Below, in pieces: positions 22,495 through 30,725 of a stretch of DNA of 32,145 nucleotides; the stretch's first letter is position 1, and each line of letters starts with the position of its first letter. The notes beneath the pieces were generated by a model. It did no database searches. It saw only the letters and a list, made by a program, of their open reading frames with translations, and was not told the origin of the DNA. Both the position numbers and the translations under genes were made by a program. The stretch is from Mycobacterium sp. 852002-51057_SCH5723018 (lineage in GTDB: Bacteria; Actinomycetota; Actinomycetes; Mycobacteriales; Mycobacteriaceae). Location of the stretch: NCBI RefSeq assembly GCF_001667035.1, contig NZ_LZIR01000119.1, positions 1 through 32,145 on the forward strand. Direction: 5' to 3'.

Positions 22495-24147
22495 ATGAGC
22501 ATCGACGCTCGGTCCAACCAGACCGTCCATGCCGGCCGGCTCATCGCGCGCCGCCTCAAGGCCAGCTGCATCGACACCGTCTTCACGTTGTCGGGCGGCC
22601 ATCTGTTTTCCATCTATGACGGGTGTCGCGACGAGGGCATCCGGCTGATCGACACCCGACACGAGCAGACCGCCACCTTCGCCGCCGAGGGATGGTCGAA
22701 GGTGACGCGGGTACCCGGCGTGGCCGCGCTCACCGCCGGGCCGGGCGTCACCAACGGGATGAGCGCGATGGCGGCCGCGCAGCAAAACCAGTCGCCCCTG
22801 GTGGTGCTCGGCGGGCGGGCCCCCGCGGGGCGCTGGGGGATGGGTTCGCTGCAGGAGATCGACCACGTGCCGTTCGTCGCCCCGCTGGCTCGCTTCGCGG
22901 CGACCGCGCAGTCGGCCGCGGATGCCGGGCGGCTGGTCGACGAGGCGCTGCGAACGGCGGTCGGCGCCCCGTCCGGTGTCGGATTCGTCGACTTCCCGAT
23001 GGATTACGTGTTCTCGATGTCCGACGATGACTCGCGGCCGGGCGCCCTCGCCGACCTGCCGCCGGGCCCGGCCCCCGACGGTGAAGCGCTGAGCCGTGCG
23101 GCCGCGCTGCTGGCGGGGGCACGCCGACCGGTGATCATGGCCGGCACCAACCTCTGGTGGGGGCACGGGGAGGCCGCCCTGCTGCGCCTGGCCGAGGACC
23201 GCCAGATCCCGGTGCTGATGAACGGGATGGCCCGCGGCGCGGTGCCCGCCGACCACCCGATGGCGTTCTCGCGGGCACGGGGCAAGGCGCTGGGGGAGGC
23301 CGACGTCGCGCTGATCCTCGGCGTGCCAATGGATTTCCGGCTCGGGTTCGGCGCGGTGTTCGGGCCGCAAACCCAGCTCGTCGTGGCGGATCGGGTCAAG
23401 CCCGATCGCAACCATCCGCGTCCGGTGCAGGCCGAGCTCTACGGCGACCTCCTGTCGATCCTTGCGGCGCTGGCCTCGGGGATAGAGGCGGGCGGCGCCG
23501 ACCATCAGGACTGGATCCGCGAGCTGCGGGCGGCCGAAACCGCGGCGCGCGACGGCGAAAAGGCCCAGCTCGTCGACGATCGCGTGCCGCTGCACCCGAT
23601 GCGCGTCTACGCCGAGCTGGCGCCGATGCTGGACCGCGACGCCATCGTCGTCATCGACGCCGGCGACTTCGGGTCGTACGCCGGGCGGGTGATCGACAGC
23701 TACCTGCCGGGCTGTTGGCTGGACAGCGGGCCCTTCGGCTGCCTAGGTTCGGGCCCCGGTTACGCCCTGGCCGCCAAGCTGGCCCACCCGGACCGTCAGG
23801 TCGTGCTGTTGCAGGGCGACGGCGCGTTCGGCTTCAGCGGCATGGAGTGGGACACCCTGGTCCGGCACAACGTCCCGGTCGTGTCGGTGATCGGCAATAA
23901 CGGGATCTGGGCCCTCGAGAAGCACCCCATGGAGGCGCTGTACGGCTATTCGGTCGTGGCGGAGCTGCGACCGGGCACCCGCTATGACGAGGTGGCCCGC
24001 GCCCTGGGTGGCCACGGCGAGCTGGTGACCGCGCCCGCCGAGCTGCGGCCCGCGCTGGAACGCGCCTTCGCCAGCGGCCTGCCCGCCGTAGTCAACGTCC
24101 TCACCGACCCGACCGTCGCCTATCCGCGCCGGTCCAACCTGGCGTAG
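22495..24147 (+). CDS. ilvG: IlvG-like thiamine diphosphate enzyme (acetolactate synthase family)
   Basis: ThDP-dependent enzyme of the acetolactate synthase large-subunit family. The cofactor-activating Glu is E57 in DTRHEQTA, and the ThDP/Mg motif is G441-D442-G443 followed 25 residues later by N468-N469. The three domains (PYR, central, PP) fill the 550 residues. No regulatory subunit gene is adjacent, and the main valine/isoleucine acetolactate synthase in mycobacteria is IlvB1, so this may have another 2-ketoacid or oxalyl-CoA-like substrate. The name follows the M. tuberculosis annotation. It has a leaderless-type start and lies 106 nt upstream of secA2. Confidence 0.88.
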   Translation: MSIDARSNQTVHAGRLIARRLKASCIDTVFTLSGGHLFSIYDGCRDEGIRLIDTRHEQTATFAAEGWSKVTRVPGVAALTAGPGVTNGMSAMAAAQQNQSPLVVLGGRAPAGRWGMGSLQEIDHVPFVAPLARFAATAQSAADAGRLVDEALRTAVGAPSGVGFVDFPMDYVFSMSDDDSRPGALADLPPGPAPDGEALSRAAALLAGARRPVIMAGTNLWWGHGEAALLRLAEDRQIPVLMNGMARGAVPADHPMAFSRARGKALGEADVALILGVPMDFRLGFGAVFGPQTQLVVADRVKPDRNHPRPVQAELYGDLLSILAALASGIEAGGADHQDWIRELRAAETAARDGEKAQLVDDRVPLHPMRVYAELAPMLDRDAIVVIDAGDFGSYAGRVIDSYLPGCWLDSGPFGCLGSGPGYALAAKLAHPDRQVVLLQGDGAFGFSGMEWDTLVRHNVPVVSVIGNNGIWALEKHPMEALYGYSVVAELRPGTRYDEVARALGGHGELVTAPAELRPALERAFASGLPAVVNVLTDPTVAYPRRSNLA

Positions 24148-24228
24148 CGCCGAGCAAACGCTCGCGAGGGTGCGCAGTTGCACGCCACCGCGCGGCGTGT
24201 CGCGCACAAACACGCACCGTCGCGGCGG

Positions 24229-24240
24229 GTGACCGGTCAC
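24229..24240. promoter_or_regulatory. 12-bp palindrome upstream of secA2
   Basis: GTGACCGGTCAC is a perfect palindrome directly abutting the probable -10 (24242-24247), where a repressor would block RNA polymerase. A second inverted repeat CACGCC/GGCGTG (24181-24199) lies 30 bp upstream and might end ilvG transcription. Confidence 0.4.
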
Positions 24241-24241
24241 G

Positions 24242-24247
24242 TACCGT
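24242..24247 (+). promoter_or_regulatory. -10 element for leaderless secA2
   Basis: TACCGT fits TANNNT and ends 6 nt before the GTG at 24254. Confidence 0.5.
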
Positions 24248-24253
24248 TGACCT

Positions 24254-26590
24254 GTGTCAAAGACCACCCGCACTCAACCCAGCCGGCTGAGCAGCCGGTT
24301 CTGGCGTCTGCTTGGCGCCAGCACGGAAAAGAACCGCAGCCGGTCCCTCGCCGACGTCACCGCATCGTCGGATTACGACGAGAAGGCGGCCGAGCTCAGC
24401 GACGAGAAGCTGCGCGAGGCAACCGGCCTGCTCAAACTCGACGACCTCGCGGAGTCCGACGACATCCCGCAGTTCCTCGCCATCGCCCGGGAAGCGGCCG
24501 ACCGCGCGACCGGGCTGCGGCCATTCGACGTGCAGTTGCTGGGCGCGCTGCGCATGCTGGCCGGCGACGTGATCGAGATGGCGACCGGTGAGGGCAAGAC
24601 CCTTTCCGGTGCGATCGCCGCGGCGGGCTACGCCCTGGCCGGACGGCACGTGCACGTGGTCACCATCAACGACTACCTGGCCCGCCGCGACGCCGAGTGG
24701 ATGGGCCCGTTGCTGGAGGCGATGGGCCTGACGGTCGGCTGGATCACCGCGGAATCGACGAGCGAGGAGCGCCGGGCCGCCTACGGCTGCGACGTCACAT
24801 ACGCCTCGGTCAACGAGATCGGCTTCGACGTGCTGCGCGATCAGCTGGTCACCGATGTCGACGACCTGGTGTCGCCCAACCCCGATGTGGCGCTCATCGA
24901 CGAAGCCGACTCGGTGCTCGTCGACGAGGCGTTGGTGCCGCTGGTGCTGGCCGGCACCACGCACCGAGAAACCCCGCGGCTGGAGATCATCAAGCTGGTC
25001 GGCGAATTGGACGCGGGCACCGATTACGACACCGACGCCGACAACCGCAACGTCCACCTGACCGAGGAGGGCGCGCGCAAGGTCGAAAAGGCGCTCGGCG
25101 GCATCGATCTGTACTCCGAGGAGCATGTCGGCACCACGCTGACCGAGGTCAACGTGGCGCTGCACGCCCACGTGCTGCTGCAGCGCGACGTGCACTACAT
25201 CGTGCGCGACGACGCGGTGCACCTGATCAACGCCTCGCGCGGCCGCATCGCGCAACTGCAGCGCTGGCCCGACGGCCTGCAGGCCGCCGTGGAGGCCAAG
25301 GAGGGCATCGAGACCACCGAGACCGGCGAGGTGCTCGACACCATCACCGTGCAGGCGCTGATCAACCGCTACGCCACGGTGTGCGGCATGACCGGCACCG
25401 CGCTGGCCGCCGGGGAGCAGCTGCGTCAGTTCTACAAGCTCGGTGTGTCACCGATTCCGCCGAACGAGCCCAACATTCGCGAGGACGAGTCCGACCGGGT
25501 CTACATCACCGCGGCGGCCAAGAACGACGCGATGGTCGCGCACATCGCGGAGGTGCACGAGACCGGGCAGCCGGTTCTGGTCGGCACCCGCGACGTGGCC
25601 GAGTCCGAGGAGCTGCACGAGCGGTTGGTGCGCCGCGGCGTGCCCGCGGTGGTGCTGAACGCGAAGAACGACGCCGAGGAGGCCAAGGTGATCGCCGAGG
25701 CCGGCGAGTTCGGGACCGTCACAGTGTCGACTCAGATGGCCGGGCGGGGCACCGACATCCGGCTCGGCGGATCCGATGAAGCCGACCACGACCGGGTCGC
25801 CGAGCTGGGCGGGCTGCATGTGGTCGGCACCGGTCGGCACCACACCGAGCGGCTCGACAACCAGTTGCGCGGCCGCGCCGGACGCCAGGGCGATCCGGGG
25901 TCGTCGGTCTTCTTCTCGAGTTGGGAGGACGACGTCGTCGCGGCCAATCTCGACCACAACAAGTTGCCGATGGAAACCGACGAGGACGGCCGGATCGTGA
26001 GCCCCAAGGCGGCCGGACTGCTCGACCACGCGCAGCGGGTTGCCGAGGGCCGGATGCTGGACGTGCACGCCAACACCTGGCGCTACAACCAGCTGACCGC
26101 CCAGCAGCGGGCCATCATCGTCGATCGGCGAAACACGTTGCTGCGCACCGCAACCGCGTGCGAGGAGCTCGCCGAGCTGGCACCGGAGCGGTACAAGGAG
26201 CTGGCAAAGCTGATGCCGAAGGACGAGGCCGAATCACGCCTGGAGAAGATCTGTCGCCAGATCATGCTCTATCACCTCGACCGCGGCTGGGCCGACCACC
26301 TGGCGTACCTCTCGGACATCCGCGAGAGCATCCACCTGCGAGCGTTGGGCCGGCAGAACCCGCTCGACGAGTTCCACCGGCTGGCGGTCGACGCGTTCGC
26401 GTCGCTGGCCGCCGACGCGATCGAGGCGGCGCAGCAGACGTTCGAGACGGCGAACGTCCTCGAAGAGGAGCCGGGGCTGGATCTGTCCAAACTGGCGCGG
26501 CCGACGTCGACGTGGACGTACATGGTCAACGACAACCCGCTGGCCGACGACACGCTGTCCACGCTGAGCCTCCCCGGCGTGTTCCGCTAG
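24254..26590 (+). CDS. secA2: SecA2, accessory Sec ATPase
   Basis: Preprotein translocase ATPase of the accessory SecA2 pathway, which exports a limited set of proteins important for survival in macrophages. 778 residues, shorter than SecA1. Motifs: Walker A ATGEGKT with K115 (the residue known to be essential in M. tuberculosis SecA2), DEAD-type box D216-E-A-D219, the GTRDVAESEELHE region, and MAGRGTDIRLGG with QLRGRAGRQGDPGSS in the second ATPase domain. The C-terminal zinc-binding tail of SecA1 is absent, as expected. GTG 24254 is favoured by the TANNNT hexamer 6 nt upstream. The next gene starts 91 nt downstream. Confidence 0.96.
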   Translation: MSKTTRTQPSRLSSRFWRLLGASTEKNRSRSLADVTASSDYDEKAAELSDEKLREATGLLKLDDLAESDDIPQFLAIAREAADRATGLRPFDVQLLGALRMLAGDVIEMATGEGKTLSGAIAAAGYALAGRHVHVVTINDYLARRDAEWMGPLLEAMGLTVGWITAESTSEERRAAYGCDVTYASVNEIGFDVLRDQLVTDVDDLVSPNPDVALIDEADSVLVDEALVPLVLAGTTHRETPRLEIIKLVGELDAGTDYDTDADNRNVHLTEEGARKVEKALGGIDLYSEEHVGTTLTEVNVALHAHVLLQRDVHYIVRDDAVHLINASRGRIAQLQRWPDGLQAAVEAKEGIETTETGEVLDTITVQALINRYATVCGMTGTALAAGEQLRQFYKLGVSPIPPNEPNIREDESDRVYITAAAKNDAMVAHIAEVHETGQPVLVGTRDVAESEELHERLVRRGVPAVVLNAKNDAEEAKVIAEAGEFGTVTVSTQMAGRGTDIRLGGSDEADHDRVAELGGLHVVGTGRHHTERLDNQLRGRAGRQGDPGSSVFFSSWEDDVVAANLDHNKLPMETDEDGRIVSPKAAGLLDHAQRVAEGRMLDVHANTWRYNQLTAQQRAIIVDRRNTLLRTATACEELAELAPERYKELAKLMPKDEAESRLEKICRQIMLYHLDRGWADHLAYLSDIRESIHLRALGRQNPLDEFHRLAVDAFASLAADAIEAAQQTFETANVLEEEPGLDLSKLARPTSTWTYMVNDNPLADDTLSTLSLPGVFR

Positions 26591-26667
26591 GTCGCGACCC
26601 GACGAATGTGCGGCCGGCCGCTCGCTCGAGCTCCAGTGTGCGGCCAGCCTCACGGTCGGCGTTCGGC

Positions 26668-26673
26668 TAATGT
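26668..26673 (+). promoter_or_regulatory. -10 element for leaderless pgsA2
   Basis: TAATGT fits TANNNT and ends 8 nt before ATG 26682. It contains the competing ATG at 26670, which argues against that earlier start. Confidence 0.45.
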
Positions 26674-26681
26674 CACGGCTC

Positions 26682-27311
26682 ATGGAGCCGGTGCTTCCGC
26701 CCGATCGGGTGCTGACGGTGCCCAACGCGCTGAGCGCCGTGCGTCTGGCGCTCATCCCGGTGTTCGTCTACGTGCTGCTGTTCGCGCACGCCAACGGCTG
26801 GGCGGTGGCGATCCTGATGTTCAGCGGGTTCTCCGACTGGGCCGACGGCAAGATCGCCCGGTCGCTCAACCAGTCGTCGCGGCTGGGCGTTCTGCTCGAC
26901 CCGGCCGTCGACCGCCTCTACATGATCACCGTTCCCGTCGTCATGGCGCTGGACGGGGTGGTGCCGTGGTGGTTCGTCATCACGCTGTTGCTGCGCGACG
27001 GGCTGCTCGCCGCGACGCTGCCGCTGCTCCGGAGTCGCGGCCTGTCGGCGCTGCCGGTGACCTACGTCGGCAAGGCCGCGACGTTCGCGTTGATGTCAGG
27101 CTTCCCGTTGGTCCTGCTCGGAACGGGGGGCGCGACGTGGAGCCGCGTGCTGCGGGCATGCGGCTGGGGCTTTTTGGGTTGGGGTTTGTATACATATCTG
27201 TGGGCGTTCGTGCTGTATGCGGTGCAAATGGTGTTGGTGATGCGCCGGATGCCCAAACTGAAACACGTTGCGGGTCAGGCGGTGCCGGGCGAGGTGGGCG
27301 AACGTGGCTGA
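26682..27311 (+). CDS. pgsA2: PgsA2, CDP-alcohol phosphatidyltransferase
   Basis: Integral membrane enzyme that transfers a phosphatidyl group from CDP-diacylglycerol to an alcohol in phospholipid synthesis. The family motif D-x2-D-G-x2-A-R-x8-G-x3-D-x3-D is complete: D52, D55-G56, A59-R60, G69, D73, D77. About six hydrophobic helices fill the 209 residues. ATG 26682 (MEPVLPPDRV) gives exactly the M. tuberculosis length; ATG 26670 would add four residues and overlaps the -10. The acceptor alcohol is not certain: PgsA3 is thought to make phosphatidylglycerophosphate in mycobacteria, and PgsA2 may be a cardiolipin-type synthase. It overlaps the next gene by 8 nt. Confidence 0.93.
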   Translation: MEPVLPPDRVLTVPNALSAVRLALIPVFVYVLLFAHANGWAVAILMFSGFSDWADGKIARSLNQSSRLGVLLDPAVDRLYMITVPVVMALDGVVPWWFVITLLLRDGLLAATLPLLRSRGLSALPVTYVGKAATFALMSGFPLVLLGTGGATWSRVLRACGWGFLGWGLYTYLWAFVLYAVQMVLVMRRMPKLKHVAGQAVPGEVGERG

Positions 27312-28227
27312 CGCCGACCGCCTGCTCGGCGGCTATGACCCCAACGCCGGCCGCAGCGCGCACGAGGCGGCCCGGCCGCAACTCATCCCGGTGCCTTCCC
27401 TGCTGCGCGCTCTGCTGTCGGAACATCTGGACCCCGGTTACGCCGCGGCCGCGGCCAAACGCGGCGAGTCCGCCGCGTCACAGGGCGGGCGCCAACGCGC
27501 GTTCGGCTGGCTGTGGCAGGCCCTGGCGGCGCTGCTGATCGCCACGGTCTTCGCCGCCGCGGTCGCCCAGGCCCGCTCGGTAGCCCCCGGCGTGCGCACC
27601 GCGCAGCAGCTGCTGGTGCAAAGCGTGCGTTCGTCGGAGGCCACGGCCGCCAAGCTGGGCCAGCAGCGCAGCTCGTTATCCAGGCGAGTCGATGACGTGC
27701 AGCGACTCGCGCTCACCGACAACGCCGAGGGCCAGCGGCTGCTGGCCCATCTCGACGCGCTCTCCCTGGCGGCGGCCAGCAAGCCGGTCATCGGGCCCGG
27801 ACTGACGGTGAACGTGACGGATCCCGGTGCCAGCCCGAACCTTTCGGACGTGTCCAAGCAGCGCGTCAGCGGCAGCAGGCAGATCATCCTGGACCGCGAT
27901 CTGCAGCTCGTCGTCAACTCGTTGTGGGCGAGCGGCGCCGAGGCGGTCTCGGTCGGCGGCATCCGGATCGGGCCGAACGTGACCATCCGGCAGGCCGGCG
28001 GGGCGATCCTGGTCGACAACAACCCCACCAGCAGCCCCTACACGATCCAGGCGATCGGCCCTCCGCACGCGATGCGAGACACCTTCGACCACAGCCCCGG
28101 CCTGCAGCGCCTCAGGCTGCTCGAGGCCTCCTACGGCGTCGTCGTCACCGTGAACGTCGCCGACGGTCTGTCGCTGCCCGCCGGATCCGTCCGGGAAGTC
28201 AAGTTCGCCAAACAGATTGGGCCCTAG
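27304..28227 (+). CDS. DUF881 membrane protein (Rv1823-like)
   Basis: 307 residues from GTG 27304, which overlaps the pgsA2 stop; an earlier GTG at 27268 would add 12 arginine-rich residues read through pgsA2. A cytoplasmic N-terminus (~65 residues) is followed by one transmembrane helix (about 68-88, LWQALAALLIATVFAAAVA), a coiled-coil-like stretch, and the DUF881 domain (PVIGPGLTVNVTDPG, LVVNSLWASGAEAVSVGG, SPYTIQAIGP). DUF881 proteins resemble sporulation proteins of Firmicutes. Together with the DUF1290 gene and a second DUF881 gene downstream, it forms a conserved actinobacterial trio of unknown function beside pgsA2 and gcvH. Confidence 0.9.
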   Translation: MADADRLLGGYDPNAGRSAHEAARPQLIPVPSLLRALLSEHLDPGYAAAAAKRGESAASQGGRQRAFGWLWQALAALLIATVFAAAVAQARSVAPGVRTAQQLLVQSVRSSEATAAKLGQQRSSLSRRVDDVQRLALTDNAEGQRLLAHLDALSLAAASKPVIGPGLTVNVTDPGASPNLSDVSKQRVSGSRQIILDRDLQLVVNSLWASGAEAVSVGGIRIGPNVTIRQAGGAILVDNNPTSSPYTIQAIGPPHAMRDTFDHSPGLQRLRLLEASYGVVVTVNVADGLSLPAGSVREVKFAKQIGP

Positions 28228-28279
28228 TGAGCAAAGTCCTCGTGCGACAGGTCCCCCTGACGGGAAGGGGACGCCGCGC

Positions 28280-28612
28280 ATGATCGGTATCGCGGCGCTG
28301 GCGGTCGGCATCGTGCTGGGTCTGGTCTTTCACCCCGCGGTGCCGGAGGTCGTGCAGCCCTATCTGCCGATCGCGGTGGTGGCGGCGCTGGACGCGGTGT
28401 TCGGCGGGCTGCGCGCATACCTGGAACGGATCTTCGACCCCAAGGTCTTCGTCGTCTCGTTCGTGTTCAACGTCTTCGTGGCCGCCCTGATCGTCTATGT
28501 GGGAGACCAGTTGGGCGTCGGCACCCAGCTGTCCACGGCCATCATCGTCGTGTTGGGAATCCGCATCTTCGGCAACGCCGCCGCGTTGCGGCGCCGGCTG
28601 TTCGGGGCGTGA
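28280..28612 (+). CDS. DUF1290 small basic membrane protein (Rv1824-like)
   Basis: 110 residues from ATG 28280, with ggaaggggacg upstream. Three hydrophobic helices are seen (residues ~2-18, 26-41 and 58-91), with the family motif AALDAVFGGLRAYLERIFDPKVF between them, and a basic end RRRLF. It matches the sbp/DUF1290 family found between two DUF881 genes in Actinobacteria and, in Firmicutes, near division genes. Function is unknown. M. tuberculosis annotation gives 121 residues; the only in-frame start upstream here is TTG 28217, overlapping the preceding gene. Confidence 0.88.
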   Translation: MIGIAALAVGIVLGLVFHPAVPEVVQPYLPIAVVAALDAVFGGLRAYLERIFDPKVFVVSFVFNVFVAALIVYVGDQLGVGTQLSTAIIVVLGIRIFGNAAALRRRLFGA

Positions 28613-28620
28613 CCGCGCCA

Positions 28621-28658
28621 GCGACGATGCAGAGCCAGCGATGAGGAGGAGCGGCGCC
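28621..28658 (+). repeat. MIRU-like interspersed repeat 2
   Basis: gcgacgatgc, then gcgatgaggaggagcggcg. The first and last blocks match repeat 1 (18849-18920) except one base. It ends at an ATG (28660) that opens a 7-codon frame whose TGA overlaps the GTG of the next gene (GTGA at 28679-28682), the stop/start overlap typical of MIRU insertions. Confidence 0.7.
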
Positions 28659-28678
28659 ATGACGGAGATGAGGTCAGC

Positions 28679-29548
28679 GTGAGCCAGGACCCGCCCGAAC
28701 GCGGCGGCCCCCAAGAAAGTGAAAGTCGTGACGCGCCAACCCGGCACGGTCAGCCCCATGCCGAGCCCAAGGGCCGCCACGAATTGCCGGCGCACACTCC
28801 GCGCCCCGAGATCGGATCGGTGCGTCCCACCGGCTTGTCGGGGCTGCTGGAGGGGAGTCGCTCCCGTCTGGTCTTCGGAGCGCTGGCGACCGTGCTGTGC
28901 CTGGTCTTGGGCATCGCCATCGTCACCCAGGTCCGCCAGACCAAGTCGGGCGACTCGCTGGACACGGCCCGCCCCGCCGACCTGCTGGTGCTGCTGGACT
29001 CGTTGCGCCAGCGCGAAGCCACGCTGAACACCGAAGTGAACGAGCTTCAGAACACCCTGAATTCGCTGCAGGCCTCCGGTAACACCGACCAGGCCGCCAT
29101 TCAGAGCGCCCAGGCGCGGCTGGCCGCGCTGTCCATCCTGGTCGGCGCCGTGGGAGCCACCGGGCCCGGCGTCACCATCACGATCGAGGACCCCGGGCCG
29201 GGGGTATCGCCGGAGGCCATGCTCGACGTGATCAACGAGTTGCGCGCCGCCGGCGCCGAGGCCATCGAGATCAACGATGCCCACCAGTCGGTGCGGGCCG
29301 GTGTCGACACCTGGGTGGTGGGCACGCCGGGCTCGCTGACCATCGACGGCAAGACGCTGTCGCCGCCGTATTCGATTCTGGCCATTGGCGATCCGCCCAC
29401 GCTGGCCGCGGCCATGAACATCCCCGGCGGCGCGGAGGACAGCGTCAAGCGCGTCGGGGCGCGGATGTCGGTGCAGCAGGCCGACCGGCTCGACGTGACC
29501 ACCTTGCGGCAACCAAAACCGCACCAATACGCTCAGCCCGTCAAGTGA
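28679..29548 (+). CDS. DUF881 membrane protein (Rv1825-like)
   Basis: 289 residues, a second DUF881 protein in the same operon. A polar, charged N-terminus (~60 residues) is followed by a transmembrane helix (about 63-84, LVFGALATVLCLVLGIAIVTQV) and a coiled-coil-like region with repeated LxxLxxxE spacing (about 100-145). The DUF881 core reads VGATGPGVTITIEDPG, VINELRAAGAEAIEIND and PPYSILAIGDP. The likely arrangement is a single-pass protein with an external domain, perhaps pairing with the Rv1823-like protein. GTG 28679 overlaps a short frame from the upstream repeat. Its stop overlaps a GTG in the gcvH leader. Confidence 0.9.
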   Translation: MSQDPPERGGPQESESRDAPTRHGQPHAEPKGRHELPAHTPRPEIGSVRPTGLSGLLEGSRSRLVFGALATVLCLVLGIAIVTQVRQTKSGDSLDTARPADLLVLLDSLRQREATLNTEVNELQNTLNSLQASGNTDQAAIQSAQARLAALSILVGAVGATGPGVTITIEDPGPGVSPEAMLDVINELRAAGAEAIEINDAHQSVRAGVDTWVVGTPGSLTIDGKTLSPPYSILAIGDPPTLAAAMNIPGGAEDSVKRVGARMSVQQADRLDVTTLRQPKPHQYAQPVK

Positions 29549-29586
29549 GCCAGCCCGATCACCCCCGACCAGAACAGGATCACCCC

Positions 29587-29985
29587 GTGAGCGATATCCC
29601 CTCCGACCTGCACTACACCGCCGAACACGAGTGGGTTCGACGAAGCGGTGAGGACACCGTGCGCGTCGGGATCACCGACTTCGCGCAGTCGGCGCTGGGC
29701 GATGTCGTTTTCGTTCAGCTGCCCGACGTGGGCAGCGAAGTGACGGCGGGCGAATCCTTCGGCGAGGTGGAGTCGACCAAATCGGTGTCGGATCTGTTCG
29801 CGCCGGTCTCGGGCACGGTGTCGGCGGTCAACGGGGATCTGGACGGCAGCCCGCAGCTGGTCAATTCCGACCCCTACGGGGCGGGCTGGCTGCTGGATGT
29901 CCAGGCGTCGGACGCCGCCGAGCTCGAGTCGGCGATCTCGGCGCTACTTGACGCCGAAGCCTACCGCGGAACACTGACCGAATGA
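29587..29985 (+). CDS. gcvH: GcvH, glycine cleavage system H protein
   Basis: Lipoyl carrier protein that shuttles the aminomethyl group between the P, T and L proteins of the glycine cleavage complex. From GTG 29587 it has 132 residues, close to the 134 of M. tuberculosis, and starts MSDIPSDLHYTAEHEWVRR. The lipoylated lysine is K65 in VESTKSVSD, with the expected GVALAxIGDVVF-like block (ALGDVVFVQLP) before it and NSDPYGAGWL after. An earlier in-frame GTG at 29545 overlaps the previous stop and would add 14 residues; it may assist translational coupling. P, T and L protein genes are not in the window. Confidence 0.95.
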   Translation: MSDIPSDLHYTAEHEWVRRSGEDTVRVGITDFAQSALGDVVFVQLPDVGSEVTAGESFGEVESTKSVSDLFAPVSGTVSAVNGDLDGSPQLVNSDPYGAGWLLDVQASDAAELESAISALLDAEAYRGTLTE

Positions 29986-30251
29986 CGATTGCTAATGTGC
30001 CTGCCAGCCCCGCTCGGCGACGCGGGCGGCACACCTGGTCCAAGGTGGCAGTGGGGGTACCAGAGCCCGGCATTAGGGCATTTGATCCCCCGGTGGTGGG
30101 CACATTGCGGACCAGTGCGCGGTACGGTCGACACAACGAACACTTGTAAGACACCAGCAGGCATTCAGCAGTACGGGGCGAAGGAATCTAGCGGAAACCC
30201 GGCCGAGCGGCCCGGGCGGACAACGCCACAGCGGCCAGTGAGGAGCAGCGC
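29986..30251. other. Structured leader region upstream of garA
   Basis: 266 bp without a credible gene. It contains CCCGC/GCGGG (30008-30012 with 30022-30026) and a longer arrangement in which ggtcc (~30036) can pair with ggacc (~30108) around an inner GGGGG/CCCCC pairing. TACGGT (30123-30128) could be a -10, giving a ~115-nt leader, though no -35 is well placed. The garA ribosome-binding site (gtgaggagc) ends it. Confidence 0.4.
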
Positions 30252-30725
30252 GTGACGGACATGGATAACGACCAGACTTCTGACGAAGTCACTGTGGAGA
30301 CGACCTCGGTCTTCCGCGCCGACTTCCTCAACGAACTAGACGCTCCCGCACAGGCGGGGACGGAGAGCGCGGTATCGGGCGTCGAAGGGTTGCCCGCCGG
30401 CTCGGCGTTGCTGGTCGTCAAGCGGGGACCGAACGCCGGATCGCGGTTCCTGCTCGACCAGGCCATCACGTCCGCCGGCCGGCACCCCGACAGCGACATC
30501 TTCCTCGACGACGTCACCGTCAGCCGTCGCCACGCCGAATTCAGGTTGGAAAACAACGACTTCCACGTGGTCGATGTCGGTAGCCTCAATGGCACCTACG
30601 TCAACCGCGAGCCCGTCGACTCGGCGGTGCTCGCGAACGGCGACGAGGTGCAGATCGGCAAGTTCCGCTTGGTGTTTTTGACCGGGCCGAAGCAAGGTGA
30701 CGACGATGGAGGATCCGGAGGGTAA
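30252..30725 (+). CDS. garA: GarA, FHA-domain regulator of glutamate/2-oxoglutarate metabolism
   Basis: Cytosolic phospho-switch protein. When unphosphorylated it binds and inhibits 2-oxoglutarate dehydrogenase/KGD and NAD-glutamate dehydrogenase and stimulates glutamate synthase; phosphorylation by PknG or PknB shuts it off through intramolecular FHA binding. The 157-residue protein keeps the N-terminal ETTSVF motif (T17, T18; T21/T22 in M. tuberculosis). FHA residues are G76-R77, S91, H94 and N113 in SRRHAEF and GSLNGTYVN. GTG 30252 has gtgaggagcagc upstream. Its stop directly abuts the next start codon. Confidence 0.97.
   Translation: MTDMDNDQTSDEVTVETTSVFRADFLNELDAPAQAGTESAVSGVEGLPAGSALLVVKRGPNAGSRFLLDQAITSAGRHPDSDIFLDDVTVSRRHAEFRLENNDFHVVDVGSLNGTYVNREPVDSAVLANGDEVQIGKFRLVFLTGPKQGDDDGGSGG

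Noticed and set aside
29989..30255. 88-codon ORF between gcvH and garA
   Set aside because: Overlaps the garA start, lacks family resemblance, and the region looks like structured leader.
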